Of a stretch of DNA of 18,176 nucleotides, positions 9,656 to 17,579 are shown in pieces. The stretch comes from JAHHLP01 sp041609895. Its GTDB lineage: Bacteria > Bacteroidota > Rhodothermia > Rhodothermales > JABDKH01. Every line of letters begins with the position of its first letter. Within the stretch, counting starts at the first letter, position 1. The notes below the pieces were generated by a model. That model was not told the DNA's origin. It saw nothing but the letters and a program-made list of their open reading frames with translations, and did no database searches. Where the stretch lies: positions 1 to 18,176 of the forward strand of contig JBFIPX010000054.1 of the NCBI GenBank assembly GCA_041609895.1, given 5' to 3'. The position numbers and the translations under genes were made by a program.

Positions 9656-9778
9656 GCTACGGTGGACGGTTGGATCCTTCGGGCGAGCGGATAACTCGCT
9701 TCCGCCATCGACAGTCACGGTCTAACCAAGCACTGCGACTCGTTCAAATGACTTCGTCATCTCGTGCACGACCTGTCG
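9656..9778. terminator. Convergent intergenic region with candidate bidirectional terminator hairpin
   Basis: PPK2 (rightward) and the sensor kinase (leftward) converge here. GCGAG (9683-9687) pairs with CTCGC (9695-9699), extendable by two G-T wobbles, loop 7 nt. ATGAC-TTC-GTCAT (9748-9760) forms a second short hairpin. T-runs are weak, so a termination role is only suggested by position. Confidence 0.25.
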
Positions 9779-12700
9779 CTAGGCCGGAAGGGTAATCGTG
9801 AAGACAGCACCGCCCTCCGCGCTGTCTTCGAGAGTCAGCGACCCACCATGTCCCTGTGTAATGATCTCGTAGGCTAGTGACAGGCCGAGTCCGGTGCCCG
9901 TGCCCATGGGCTTGGTCGTAAAGAAAGGTTCGAAGATCTTGTATCGAATTTCCTCGGGTACACCGGGTCCATTGTCGCTGATCTTTATCTCAACCAACTC
10001 TCCTTCGCGCGACGTGGTCAGACGTACTACAGGTTCAAAGTCAGACTCCGATTCCTTCCGCAGTTGAAGGGCATCCAGTGCATTATTAAGGACGTTGACA
10101 AACACTCGTCCCAACTCCTGGGGTACCGCCTGTACCATGCCGACTGACGGGTCGTAGTCGGTCTCGAAGGTGACGTTGAAGGTCGAATGGCGAGCGCGCA
10201 TTCCGTGATATGCAAGGTTGGCGTACTGGTCGAGCAGCGCGTTCACGTCGACGACTGCGCGCTCACCCGCCTGACCACGCGAGTGCTCCAGCATACTCCT
10301 GACGATCCCATCGGCGCGAGATCCGTGCTGGTTGATCCTGCGGACGTTGTCCTTAAGGTCGTCTATCAGGCCCTGCACTTCCTCACTCTGCTCCGCTGTG
10401 AGACGGTCACCACCTGCCTCTTCCAGACTCGAAGCGAGTTGATCGGCCAGCTCGACAGAGAGTTGAGCAAAGTTGTTAACGAAATTGAGCGGGTTCTTTA
10501 TCTCGTGAGCGATCCCCGCGACAAGTTGACCGAGAGAGGCCATCTTATCGGCGTGCACAAGTTGATCTTGCGCCTGAGTGAGCAAGTTCAGCGAATGCTC
10601 AAGTTCGTGAGTACGGTCGGCAACCTCCCTCTCCAGGCGCCTGTTGTGAGCCCGAATCTGTCTAATACGTATCTGGTATGCTCCGACTGCGATTCCAACA
10701 AGAAGTAGTGTCAGTCCGATGCGGAACCACCACGTTGCCCAAAACGGAGGCTCGATGACAATCGTTATGGCCGTCCCATTCTCGTTCCACACACCGTCGC
10801 TCGATGCTCCTCGAACGCGAAACGTGTATGCACCTGGATCGACGTTCGTGAAACGTGCCTCGCGTCTGAAGCTGGTCGTACTCCAGCTATTCTGATACGG
10901 GCTCATTAGATACGCGTACTGATTGCCTTCAGGCCGCCGAAAATGCAGTGCCGCGAACTGAAACGTCAGGTCGTTTTCCGAGTGGGACAGGAGCAATGTG
11001 TCGGTTTCGGAAATGGATTTCGACAGCGGTGAATCGCGTCCCGGGCGCACCTGCTGGCCAACAATCAAGAGATTCGTCAGAGCGATCTGGGGTGGCTCAG
11101 GGCTACTAAGGGGTTCTATCTCTTCGGGCATGAAAGCGTGGAATCCGTTGCGGCCGCCAAAAAACAACCTCCCATCAGAGTGTCGGAATACCGAGCCACC
11201 ATAAAACGGTTCGGCCGGCAATCCGAACTCCGCGCCAAATGAGTTGAACGACTTCGTCGTAGGGTTGAGTCGGGTAAGGCCGCGATCGGAGCTTATCCAG
11301 ATGGTGCCGTCGTTCCCGCTAGCGACACTCAAGATTCCGTCTGCCGGAAGACCGCTATTGTCTGTCGTAAATCGCTCAAACCCATCCGCAGCCGTCTCAT
11401 ACCGGTTGAGGCCGCCGCTCTCGGTTCCTATCCACAGGCTACCCGCCGTATCCTCGGCAATCCCGGTCACGATGTTGTCTCCGAGGCTTTTCGAATCGTC
11501 CGCATCGTAATTGAACGTCGTGAAAGATTCACCGTCGAAACTGCTGAGTCCTCCATCCGAACCGACCCAGATTACGCCGCGGCTGTCTTCCCAAATGCAG
11601 CGTATGGAGTTTTGACCGAGGCTACCCGGATCTCCTGGATCGTGGGTATACATTTGGAGCGTCTGTTCAGACGGATCAAAGCGGGCCAAGCCTTGTGTTG
11701 CCGTACCGATCCATATGGCGCCGCTTCTATCCTCTATAAGCGCCATCACGGATGCGGTCGCAAGGCCGTCGAAGCCGTCGCCGGTCAAGTGCTCCAGCCG
11801 ACTAGTCTCGTGTTCGTATCGGTACAATCCCTGCTCCCACGTACCTATCCAGAGGCGGCCCCTACTGTCAAACAGCAGCGAGTGGATGCGGGCGTTGCGA
11901 AGTGATCGAGGACGTTCCCCGCGATATCGCAGACGGCTGCCCCCGGTGTTCGATGGACTCAGCAGATGCAGCCCACTGCTCGTACCGATCCAGACATCAC
12001 CGTTCCGGCCCTCGGCCAGCGCTCTCGTAGCATTGTCGAAATCCGTCGGGCCCGGGTGGTAGTAGTCAAACTGACCGATCGCTATATCGACCTTGTGCAA
12101 ACTTCCGAGGGCCCCAATCCAGAGCGTACCATCCCGTGATTCAAAGATCGTCCATATGCGATTGTCACCGAGGCTGTTGGGGACGTCCGGATCACCTTCG
12201 TAGTGCATAACGGTATCCTGCACAGGATCGTACCGGTTGACGCCGCCGTTTACCGCGCCGATCCAAATGATGCCGGATTGATCCTCATGGATGAAGCTGA
12301 CGCCACCTCGCCCCGGATCGTCGCGAAGATGCGGCCGACTGAGCGCAGACGGTTGATCCGGATCGTACGTATGACGGGTGAATTGCCCCGACGTTCGATC
12401 CATGGTGTGGAGACCATCCCCCCATGTGCCAACCCAGAACCGACCCTTGGAATCCTCATGCATCGCGCGCACCTGACTGTCAATCAGGCTCGCGGGATCG
12501 CCTTCTTCGTGAACGTAACGAGTAAATGAATCCGTCGCGGAATCGAATCGATTCAGGCCGCTCATTCCGTAGGGTGGATCCGACGGGCTTCCGGTTCCTA
12601 TCCACAGCGTTCCGCTTCGGTCTTCGTACAGACCGCGGACCTGGTCATCACTTAGACTCGAACTATCCGATGCGTCGTTTTGATATCTCCTGAAGGTGCC

Positions 12701-13234
12701 GGCCTCTTTGTCGAAAAGGTTGAGTCCGCTGTGCGTCCCGACCCAAAAGCGACCGTCGCTACCTTCGAGCATTACAGTGACGATATCACCACTGATACTC
12801 GTCGAGTCACCAACGTCGTGTCGATAGGCGGTGAAGGTCTCTGTCTTCGGATCGAAAAGGTTCAGCCCGCCTCCGTACGTGCCCACCCACAGATTGCCCG
12901 CCGAGTCGACGCACAAACTTTCGACCCAGGTCTTGTTCAGTGATCCCGGGCGGTCTGGATCACTCACAAAGGTCCGTACCTCATATCCGTCGTATCGATG
13001 GAGGCCTCCCCAGGTACCAAACCACATGAAGCCCTTCCGGTCCTGCGCGATGCTAGTCACGTAGTTTCCGTAGGCGCCGCCCGGCAGCGGTACGCGTCCG
13101 AATATGAGCTCGATATCTTGCGCCTGGGCAGGAGGCAACAAGAAGCATGCGATCAGCAGCGCCGCCACACCCGTTGCCCATCGCCGGAGTGGTACCGGAA
13201 AATTAAGTGCGGTGCTGCCAGAACGGGACTTCAC
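9779..13234 (-). CDS. Propeller-sensor histidine kinase (Reg_prop x14, Y_Y_Y, TM, HisKA, HATPase)
   Basis: This is a 1151-residue inner-membrane sensor kinase. A signal peptide (residues about 18-38, ending AQAQ) leads into a periplasmic region with 14 Reg_prop blades marked by W[IV]GT-like motifs from residue 71 to about 690. That fits two seven-bladed propellers, as in Bacteroides hybrid two-component sensors. A Y_Y_Y domain follows (about 755-828, SENDLTFQFAALHF to GAYTFRVRG), then one membrane helix (about 832-852) and a coiled coil. The kinase core has the H-box AGIAHEIKNP (His910), N-box VLNNALDAL (about 1048-1056), G1 DNGPGVP (1087-1093), F-box FEPFF and G2 GTGTGLGLS. Unlike the hybrid sensors it has no receiver or AraC domain. 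The GTG start lies 2 nt after the stop of the receiver-cyclase gene, so the two are a co-translated pair and that protein is the likely phosphate acceptor. The periplasmic ligand is unknown; glycans are sensed by known relatives. Confidence 0.92.
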   Translation of the reverse strand: MKSRSGSTALNFPVPLRRWATGVAALLIACFLLPPAQAQDIELIFGRVPLPGGAYGNYVTSIAQDRKGFMWFGTWGGLHRYDGYEVRTFVSDPDRPGSLNKTWVESLCVDSAGNLWVGTYGGGLNLFDPKTETFTAYRHDVGDSTSISGDIVTVMLEGSDGRFWVGTHSGLNLFDKEAGTFRRYQNDASDSSSLSDDQVRGLYEDRSGTLWIGTGSPSDPPYGMSGLNRFDSATDSFTRYVHEEGDPASLIDSQVRAMHEDSKGRFWVGTWGDGLHTMDRTSGQFTRHTYDPDQPSALSRPHLRDDPGRGGVSFIHEDQSGIIWIGAVNGGVNRYDPVQDTVMHYEGDPDVPNSLGDNRIWTIFESRDGTLWIGALGSLHKVDIAIGQFDYYHPGPTDFDNATRALAEGRNGDVWIGTSSGLHLLSPSNTGGSRLRYRGERPRSLRNARIHSLLFDSRGRLWIGTWEQGLYRYEHETSRLEHLTGDGFDGLATASVMALIEDRSGAIWIGTATQGLARFDPSEQTLQMYTHDPGDPGSLGQNSIRCIWEDSRGVIWVGSDGGLSSFDGESFTTFNYDADDSKSLGDNIVTGIAEDTAGSLWIGTESGGLNRYETAADGFERFTTDNSGLPADGILSVASGNDGTIWISSDRGLTRLNPTTKSFNSFGAEFGLPAEPFYGGSVFRHSDGRLFFGGRNGFHAFMPEEIEPLSSPEPPQIALTNLLIVGQQVRPGRDSPLSKSISETDTLLLSHSENDLTFQFAALHFRRPEGNQYAYLMSPYQNSWSTTSFRREARFTNVDPGAYTFRVRGASSDGVWNENGTAITIVIEPPFWATWWFRIGLTLLLVGIAVGAYQIRIRQIRAHNRRLEREVADRTHELEHSLNLLTQAQDQLVHADKMASLGQLVAGIAHEIKNPLNFVNNFAQLSVELADQLASSLEEAGGDRLTAEQSEEVQGLIDDLKDNVRRINQHGSRADGIVRSMLEHSRGQAGERAVVDVNALLDQYANLAYHGMRARHSTFNVTFETDYDPSVGMVQAVPQELGRVFVNVLNNALDALQLRKESESDFEPVVRLTTSREGELVEIKISDNGPGVPEEIRYKIFEPFFTTKPMGTGTGLGLSLAYEIITQGHGGSLTLEDSAEGGAVFTITLPA

Positions 13235-13236
13235 GA

Positions 13237-14640
13237 TTACGCAGATGCCGTTAGAATGGACTCGATGGTGGTAGACACGCTACCGGGAACGTCCGTGAAT
13301 CGAACTCGAAACTCATGTCGATCGGGCGTGACTGCGATTACTTTCCCGTACGCCTCATCGGTGTAATCTCCAGAGGTCGGATTCGATAGGTTGATCCGGA
13401 CGTTGGACATGATTTCGGCACGGCAGTCGGCTCGAATCGCCGCCGTGAACCTGGAAAGCGACTGCACCCAGCCCTCGCACGTCTCACCACTGACCACCTT
13501 ACCATCCAGAAGCGTGATTCGGCAAGGGATGGGGGATACGAGGTCCACGATGGTGTCTGGTTGGATTGGCAACGACAGGTTGTAGGGTGGTCCGACTCCC
13601 TCTACCTCCCAGAGTTGGACGGGGTCGGAGAAGCCTTTTGCAAGCAGAGAGAGTGGTTGCCCTAATCGAGCTATGCTCCGAGCCGCATCAACGACGTCCC
13701 GGCTCGCCAGAATCTGGCCACCGACGGTTGAAGATTCGATTCGGCCAACCAGGTTCACATGGCTTCCAACCGCAGCGTACTTGGCCCTTCTCATCGACCC
13801 GATGTTTCCCACTATCACGTCGCCGGTATGAAGACCGATGCCCATCTCAAGGTCCCGAACCCCCAGCGGTCGAGTTTCTGCGTTGACGTTCGCCATGCCG
13901 AGTTGCATAGCGGTGGCGCATGCGACCGCACGAACGGCGTGATCGTCCGAAGGAATCGGGGCCCCAAATACGACAAAGATCGCATCACCGATGAACTCCA
14001 GAATCGTCCCGCCATATTCCGCGACTATGTCGGCCATGTGGCCGAGATAGATGTTGAGCATCCGGACGACCGTCTCCGGAGATGCTCTCTCTGCAATCGT
14101 CGAGAACCCCCTGAGGTCTGACATCAGAAGACTTACGTTTCTTTGTTCACCGCCAAGCTCCAGCGTCTCCGGTCGCTCCAGAAGCGAATGCACAACCTCC
14201 GTAGAGAGATACCGCCCGAACGTCTCACGTACGAACTCGGCCTGTTTCTCCCGGCTTGCCGCGTCTATGGCCTTCTTGACGGTAGTCCTGAGATCATCCA
14301 GGCGAAGCGGCTTCATCAGGAAGTCGAAGGCTCCGCGATTCATGGCCGTCCTGATGTTGTCGACGTCTCCATAGGCCGTAACGACGACTGCCTTCATGAG
14401 ACGATTGAGCTCGTTGGCACGACCCAACAGCGTCAGCCCGTCCATCCGTGGCATCTTGAGGTCTGTCAACATGACCACTATGGAGGAGTCGCGCTCCAGA
14501 ATCTCGAGTGCTTCAACACCGTTGCCGGCGAATGCGATTTCGTAGTCACCCGCGTCGACCTGCTGCCGGAGACCCTGGCGGATGAGCGGCTCGACGTCCG
14601 GCTCATCATCGACGGCCAGGATTTTGTCAGGGGATGTCAC
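13237..14640 (-). CDS. Response regulator: receiver - class III nucleotide cyclase - C-terminal PilZ-like region
   Basis: This is a 467-residue cytoplasmic signalling enzyme. The receiver (about 5-122) has the acidic pair Asp11-Asp12, phospho-acceptor Asp60, Thr88 and Lys110. The class III cyclase domain (about 165-345) has metal aspartates in MSDLRGFS (Asp175) and FIGDAIFVVFGAP (Asp219), and the catalytic VNLVGR (Asn296, Arg300), so it should be active. At the purine-specifying lysine place it has Glu215 (LEFIGD), and the partner place (residue 289) is Ala. Glu there is typical of guanylyl cyclases, so cGMP is possible. Residues about 365-467 are beta-rich and may be a divergent PilZ domain, but the usual RxxxR/DxSxxG signature is not clear. 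The start is GTG. Phosphorylation by the adjacent kinase (9779-13234) would control cyclic nucleotide production. It lies 131 nt downstream of the Ser/Thr kinase gene on the same strand. Confidence 0.88.
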   Translation of the reverse strand: MTSPDKILAVDDEPDVEPLIRQGLRQQVDAGDYEIAFAGNGVEALEILERDSSIVVMLTDLKMPRMDGLTLLGRANELNRLMKAVVVTAYGDVDNIRTAMNRGAFDFLMKPLRLDDLRTTVKKAIDAASREKQAEFVRETFGRYLSTEVVHSLLERPETLELGGEQRNVSLLMSDLRGFSTIAERASPETVVRMLNIYLGHMADIVAEYGGTILEFIGDAIFVVFGAPIPSDDHAVRAVACATAMQLGMANVNAETRPLGVRDLEMGIGLHTGDVIVGNIGSMRRAKYAAVGSHVNLVGRIESSTVGGQILASRDVVDAARSIARLGQPLSLLAKGFSDPVQLWEVEGVGPPYNLSLPIQPDTIVDLVSPIPCRITLLDGKVVSGETCEGWVQSLSRFTAAIRADCRAEIMSNVRINLSNPTSGDYTDEAYGKVIAVTPDRHEFRVRFTDVPGSVSTTIESILTASA

Positions 14641-14692
14641 GGAAAGACTTCTTTTCGGCAGATTGATGCGGATCGAGCGAGGTTACGAGAAC

Positions 14693-14752
14693 CGTTTGCA
14701 AAACGCTAGAGTGGATTCCCCTACGAACTGCATCGGCCGATGGCGCCGATGC
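14693..14752. repeat. Inverted repeats between Ser/Thr kinase and cyclase genes
   Basis: GCATCGG (14730-14736) pairs perfectly with CCGATGC (14746-14752) over a 9-nt loop. An overlapping 12-nt perfect palindrome CATCGGCCGATG spans 14731-14742, so two alternative folds are possible. Closer to the cyclase start, CGTTT (14693-14697) and AAACG (14701-14705) form a small operator-like dyad. The first element could terminate or attenuate transcription from the kinase gene, and the second could regulate the cyclase/sensor pair. No U-run follows the first stem on the minus strand. Confidence 0.35.
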
Positions 14753-14771
14753 CGATCGGATACCGTCGCGA

Positions 14772-17399
14772 TCACTGTCGGGGGACCAGTTCCTTCAACC
14801 GCTCGTCCCAGTTGAGGACGAGGTCGATTTGGTCGAGGGTCTCACTGCCGCCAATGCGATCGACGATAATAATGTCTCCCGTGGCCGGGTCGAGCGTGAA
14901 GTCAAAGAACGGCGACGCGTTGTAGAGAAGCCGCTCGGGACCGGAAACGCGGACCCCACGGGTCGTGCTGACAGGCAATGCCAGCAGCCGGTCGCTGGCG
15001 ACGACGTAGACTTCGCTTCCGCTCAAAGCCCAAAGGGGTCGCGAGTACTGCGCCCCCAGCAGCCAGGGGCCGCTGCCATTCATTCCGACGGCGTAGACAC
15101 CCCTGTCTGCCTGCGGTGCCCACAGGTTATCGAACACAATCCACTCTCCATCGGGCGATACGTGTGCGGACGAGACCCTCAGGCCCGGAATGGATCGAAT
15201 CGACACCAATTCTTCCAAGTCGACGATTTCCAAGGCGCCCAGATCAGATCCAATCGGAAACGCGGATACCAATCCCAGTCGGTCCTTGTCCACTACATCG
15301 CAGAGGATCTCAAACGTGTCCAGACCGAGCTCGATATGTTCAGGCCGCCTTGACCCGTCCGCAGGCTGACGATAGATTCGCGTTCCGGTCCCCGGTGTAC
15401 CTGCACTGTAAAACACCGTCTCTCCATTGTGGCCGAATAGGGGTGCAAAAGCTGGTACCACGACCTGAGGCAGAGGAGACATCCGTCCTTGATCAAGGAG
15501 CCCGATAGCCGGAATGTCCTCGGGGAGCATGTAGAGGAGCCATTCACCGTCATCTGATACCCCCAGCCCGCCGCTTGTGCTCACCGGAGAGTGCAACGGA
15601 CTAAGATCTCCCGTTCTCGGATTCAGCCGAGATAGAGCCATCGGAGGCGGCGCAAACGAGTTCGTAACCCCGCCGGTAGTGACGAGGTCTCCGCGTTCGT
15701 TCATCCCGAGCTCCCAGTACCCTCGTTCGGAGAGAACGAGAATCGCGGGGCCGCGGGTAGACATCGTCTTCAGATCGAACGGCTGCGCGTAAATGTCCCC
15801 GCGGTACGACGTAGTGCGACTGTCTTGCTCGGTGAAAATGATGTGCCCCGAACTCACGTATCGGGCCGCAATGCCATTTGGGTGAAGGGACTCGATCATG
15901 CCGGATTCCAACTCGAGAACACCAACGCTCCTTTCACCGTTCTTGACGACCGATACAAGAGCGTGAGACCCACCGGGGAGTACCTCCGGATGCTCAACGG
16001 AAAGACTTGAGTCAGGAGGGCTCCACAAGGTCTCTGCCTCCTGGGTTACCCGACTAATGCGTTCGACCCGACCCTCGTTTCGGTACATCACCCATTCGTT
16101 GTCGATCCAGGTAGGCGTCTCGCCAACGTCGGTCAGCCGGGCCGGGGAGCCGTCCGGAATTCTCACGATCGACAGGCCGGAGGCGTCCTGCTCGAACGCC
16201 AGCCAACGGCCGTCGGGTGAAAAGCGGCTGATGCGAATGTCAGATTCCTCAACAATGCGCCTGATCGACCCGTCGGTCATGTCGTATAGTAGCAGAGCGT
16301 TGCCGGAAACAGTGAACGAGATGTACCGCCTGGTGGGAGAAATCGCGGGATGACTCAGGTTCAGTTCTCCGGCTACGTTCACCGTCACATGCATGGGATA
16401 CTCGGTCTCGGGCTCTTCCGAACGCACCAACGATCCAAGAAGCAGACCGACGGCCAGGGTTGCGGCACCGACGGCATAGGGTATCCACCTTCTGTACTTT
16501 CCTGACTGGACGGCCGGCACCCCCGGCCGTGATCTCACCGAAGTCCGTATGCTGCTTTGGTTGACCTCGATAGCATCCAGGTCAGCAACGAGATCAGCGG
16601 CCGACTGGTATCGATGGCGCGGGTCCCTGGAGAGCAGCTTTCCGACGATCCGTTCGAGCTCCATGGGAACGTCACTGCGCAGCGCGGTGAGCGGCTCCGG
16701 ATCCTCGTTCATGATTCCGTAGACGACGGCCTGCTCGTAGTCGCCGCGGAAGGGCAACCGTCCAGCAACCATTTCGTACATCAGCACGCCCAGTGACCAG
16801 AGATCGGAGCGATGATCGACATCTTCTCCGCGTGCCTGCTCCGGGCTCATGTAGGCAGCGGTGCCGAGTGTTGATCCTAGCTGCGTCAGCATTGTGGAGT
16901 GCGTCGTCTTGGCAAGTCCGAAGTCTAGCACCTTGGCTCGGCCGTCGCCGTCGAGCATCACATTCGATGCTTTGATATCGCGATGAACAATGTCCTTCGC
17001 ATGTGCTGCGCCGAGCGCGCTAGCGACTTCCTTAGCGATGCGGACCGCGCGATTCAATCTGAGTGGACCCTGCTCTAATTGCTCGGCCAACGTTCCCCCG
17101 GAGACATACTCCATCGCGATAAAGGGGCTCGGCTGCATGCCATGAGGTGCGTCAGACGGGACGGCTTCGTCGATCTCGTAGACACCTGCAATGTTCGGGT
17201 GCGTCAGCTGCGCGGCCGACTTGGCCTCGCGATAGAAGCGCGCCCGGTCGTCCTCGGTGACAAGCGCTGCTGGCGGAAGGACCTTGATCGCGACCGTCCG
17301 ATCCAGTTTGGTATCCTTTGCTTGATAGACCACTCCCATGCCGCCGCGCCCCAACTGACCGGCGATCCGATAATGTGAAATGGTTTGGCCGGGGTTCAT
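14772..17399 (-). CDS. Transmembrane Ser/Thr protein kinase with C-terminal TolB/WD40-like propeller
   Basis: This is an 875-residue Hanks-type kinase. The catalytic domain (about 10-275) is complete: glycine loop GQLGRGGMGVV, VAIK Lys39, Glu58 of helix C, HRDIKASN (Asp141), DFGLA (Asp159), activation segment with GTAAYMSPEQ, and SDLWSLGVLMYEM. A single membrane helix spans about 304-325. The outer part (about 335-865) is made of TolB/WD40-like beta-propeller repeats with PDGRWLAF-type motifs (SRFSPDGRWLAF, HVSPDGEWIVF). This build is common in Acidobacteriota, Gemmatimonadota and Rhodothermota and suggests that an extracytoplasmic signal controls phosphorylation. The ATG at 17399 gives MNPGQTISHYRI, the usual N-terminus of this group; no Shine-Dalgarno is seen. 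It precedes the receiver-cyclase and sensor kinase on the same strand, but a 131-nt gap with inverted repeats leaves co-transcription open. Substrates are unknown. Confidence 0.92.
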   Translation of the reverse strand: MNPGQTISHYRIAGQLGRGGMGVVYQAKDTKLDRTVAIKVLPPAALVTEDDRARFYREAKSAAQLTHPNIAGVYEIDEAVPSDAPHGMQPSPFIAMEYVSGGTLAEQLEQGPLRLNRAVRIAKEVASALGAAHAKDIVHRDIKASNVMLDGDGRAKVLDFGLAKTTHSTMLTQLGSTLGTAAYMSPEQARGEDVDHRSDLWSLGVLMYEMVAGRLPFRGDYEQAVVYGIMNEDPEPLTALRSDVPMELERIVGKLLSRDPRHRYQSAADLVADLDAIEVNQSSIRTSVRSRPGVPAVQSGKYRRWIPYAVGAATLAVGLLLGSLVRSEEPETEYPMHVTVNVAGELNLSHPAISPTRRYISFTVSGNALLLYDMTDGSIRRIVEESDIRISRFSPDGRWLAFEQDASGLSIVRIPDGSPARLTDVGETPTWIDNEWVMYRNEGRVERISRVTQEAETLWSPPDSSLSVEHPEVLPGGSHALVSVVKNGERSVGVLELESGMIESLHPNGIAARYVSSGHIIFTEQDSRTTSYRGDIYAQPFDLKTMSTRGPAILVLSERGYWELGMNERGDLVTTGGVTNSFAPPPMALSRLNPRTGDLSPLHSPVSTSGGLGVSDDGEWLLYMLPEDIPAIGLLDQGRMSPLPQVVVPAFAPLFGHNGETVFYSAGTPGTGTRIYRQPADGSRRPEHIELGLDTFEILCDVVDKDRLGLVSAFPIGSDLGALEIVDLEELVSIRSIPGLRVSSAHVSPDGEWIVFDNLWAPQADRGVYAVGMNGSGPWLLGAQYSRPLWALSGSEVYVVASDRLLALPVSTTRGVRVSGPERLLYNASPFFDFTLDPATGDIIIVDRIGGSETLDQIDLVLNWDERLKELVPRQ

Positions 17400-17423
17400 A
17401 GCACGAAGCTAAATGGACAGAGC

Positions 17424-17447
17424 ATATTACAGTAGTCGATATACTAC
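17424..17447 (-). promoter_or_regulatory. Candidate promoter and dyad for the Ser/Thr kinase gene
   Basis: On the minus strand, TAATAT (complement of 17424-17429) could be a -10 element 24-30 nt before the start codon. No good -35 is visible. In its place lies the dyad GTAGT-N6-ACTAC (17432-17447), which may bind a regulator. The region is AT-rich against its surroundings. Confidence 0.3.
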
Positions 17448-17531
17448 CACCTCCGTGCACACCGAGCGAACCGATGCTCCCGGATGTGCCTCTAATCGCG
17501 CCAATCTAAGCAAACTCTACAAACCGGTATT

Positions 17532-17546
17532 CGGCGCAGTCCGCCG
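17532..17546 (-). terminator. Weak hairpin downstream of pdxH
   Basis: CGGCG (17532-17536) pairs with CGCCG (17542-17546) around a 5-nt loop, 34-48 nt beyond the pdxH stop on the minus strand. Only scattered T residues follow (CCGGTTTG), so rho-independent termination is uncertain. Confidence 0.25.
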
Positions 17547-17579
17547 GCTTGCTTCAGCAGCGTCGTGCTCAATCAGACA

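Noticed and set aside
11150..13050. Periodic similar DNA segments that could suggest a tandem repeat or CRISPR
   Set aside because: The periodicity comes from the 14 protein-level propeller blades. Spacing and sequence vary and there are no constant repeats with spacers.
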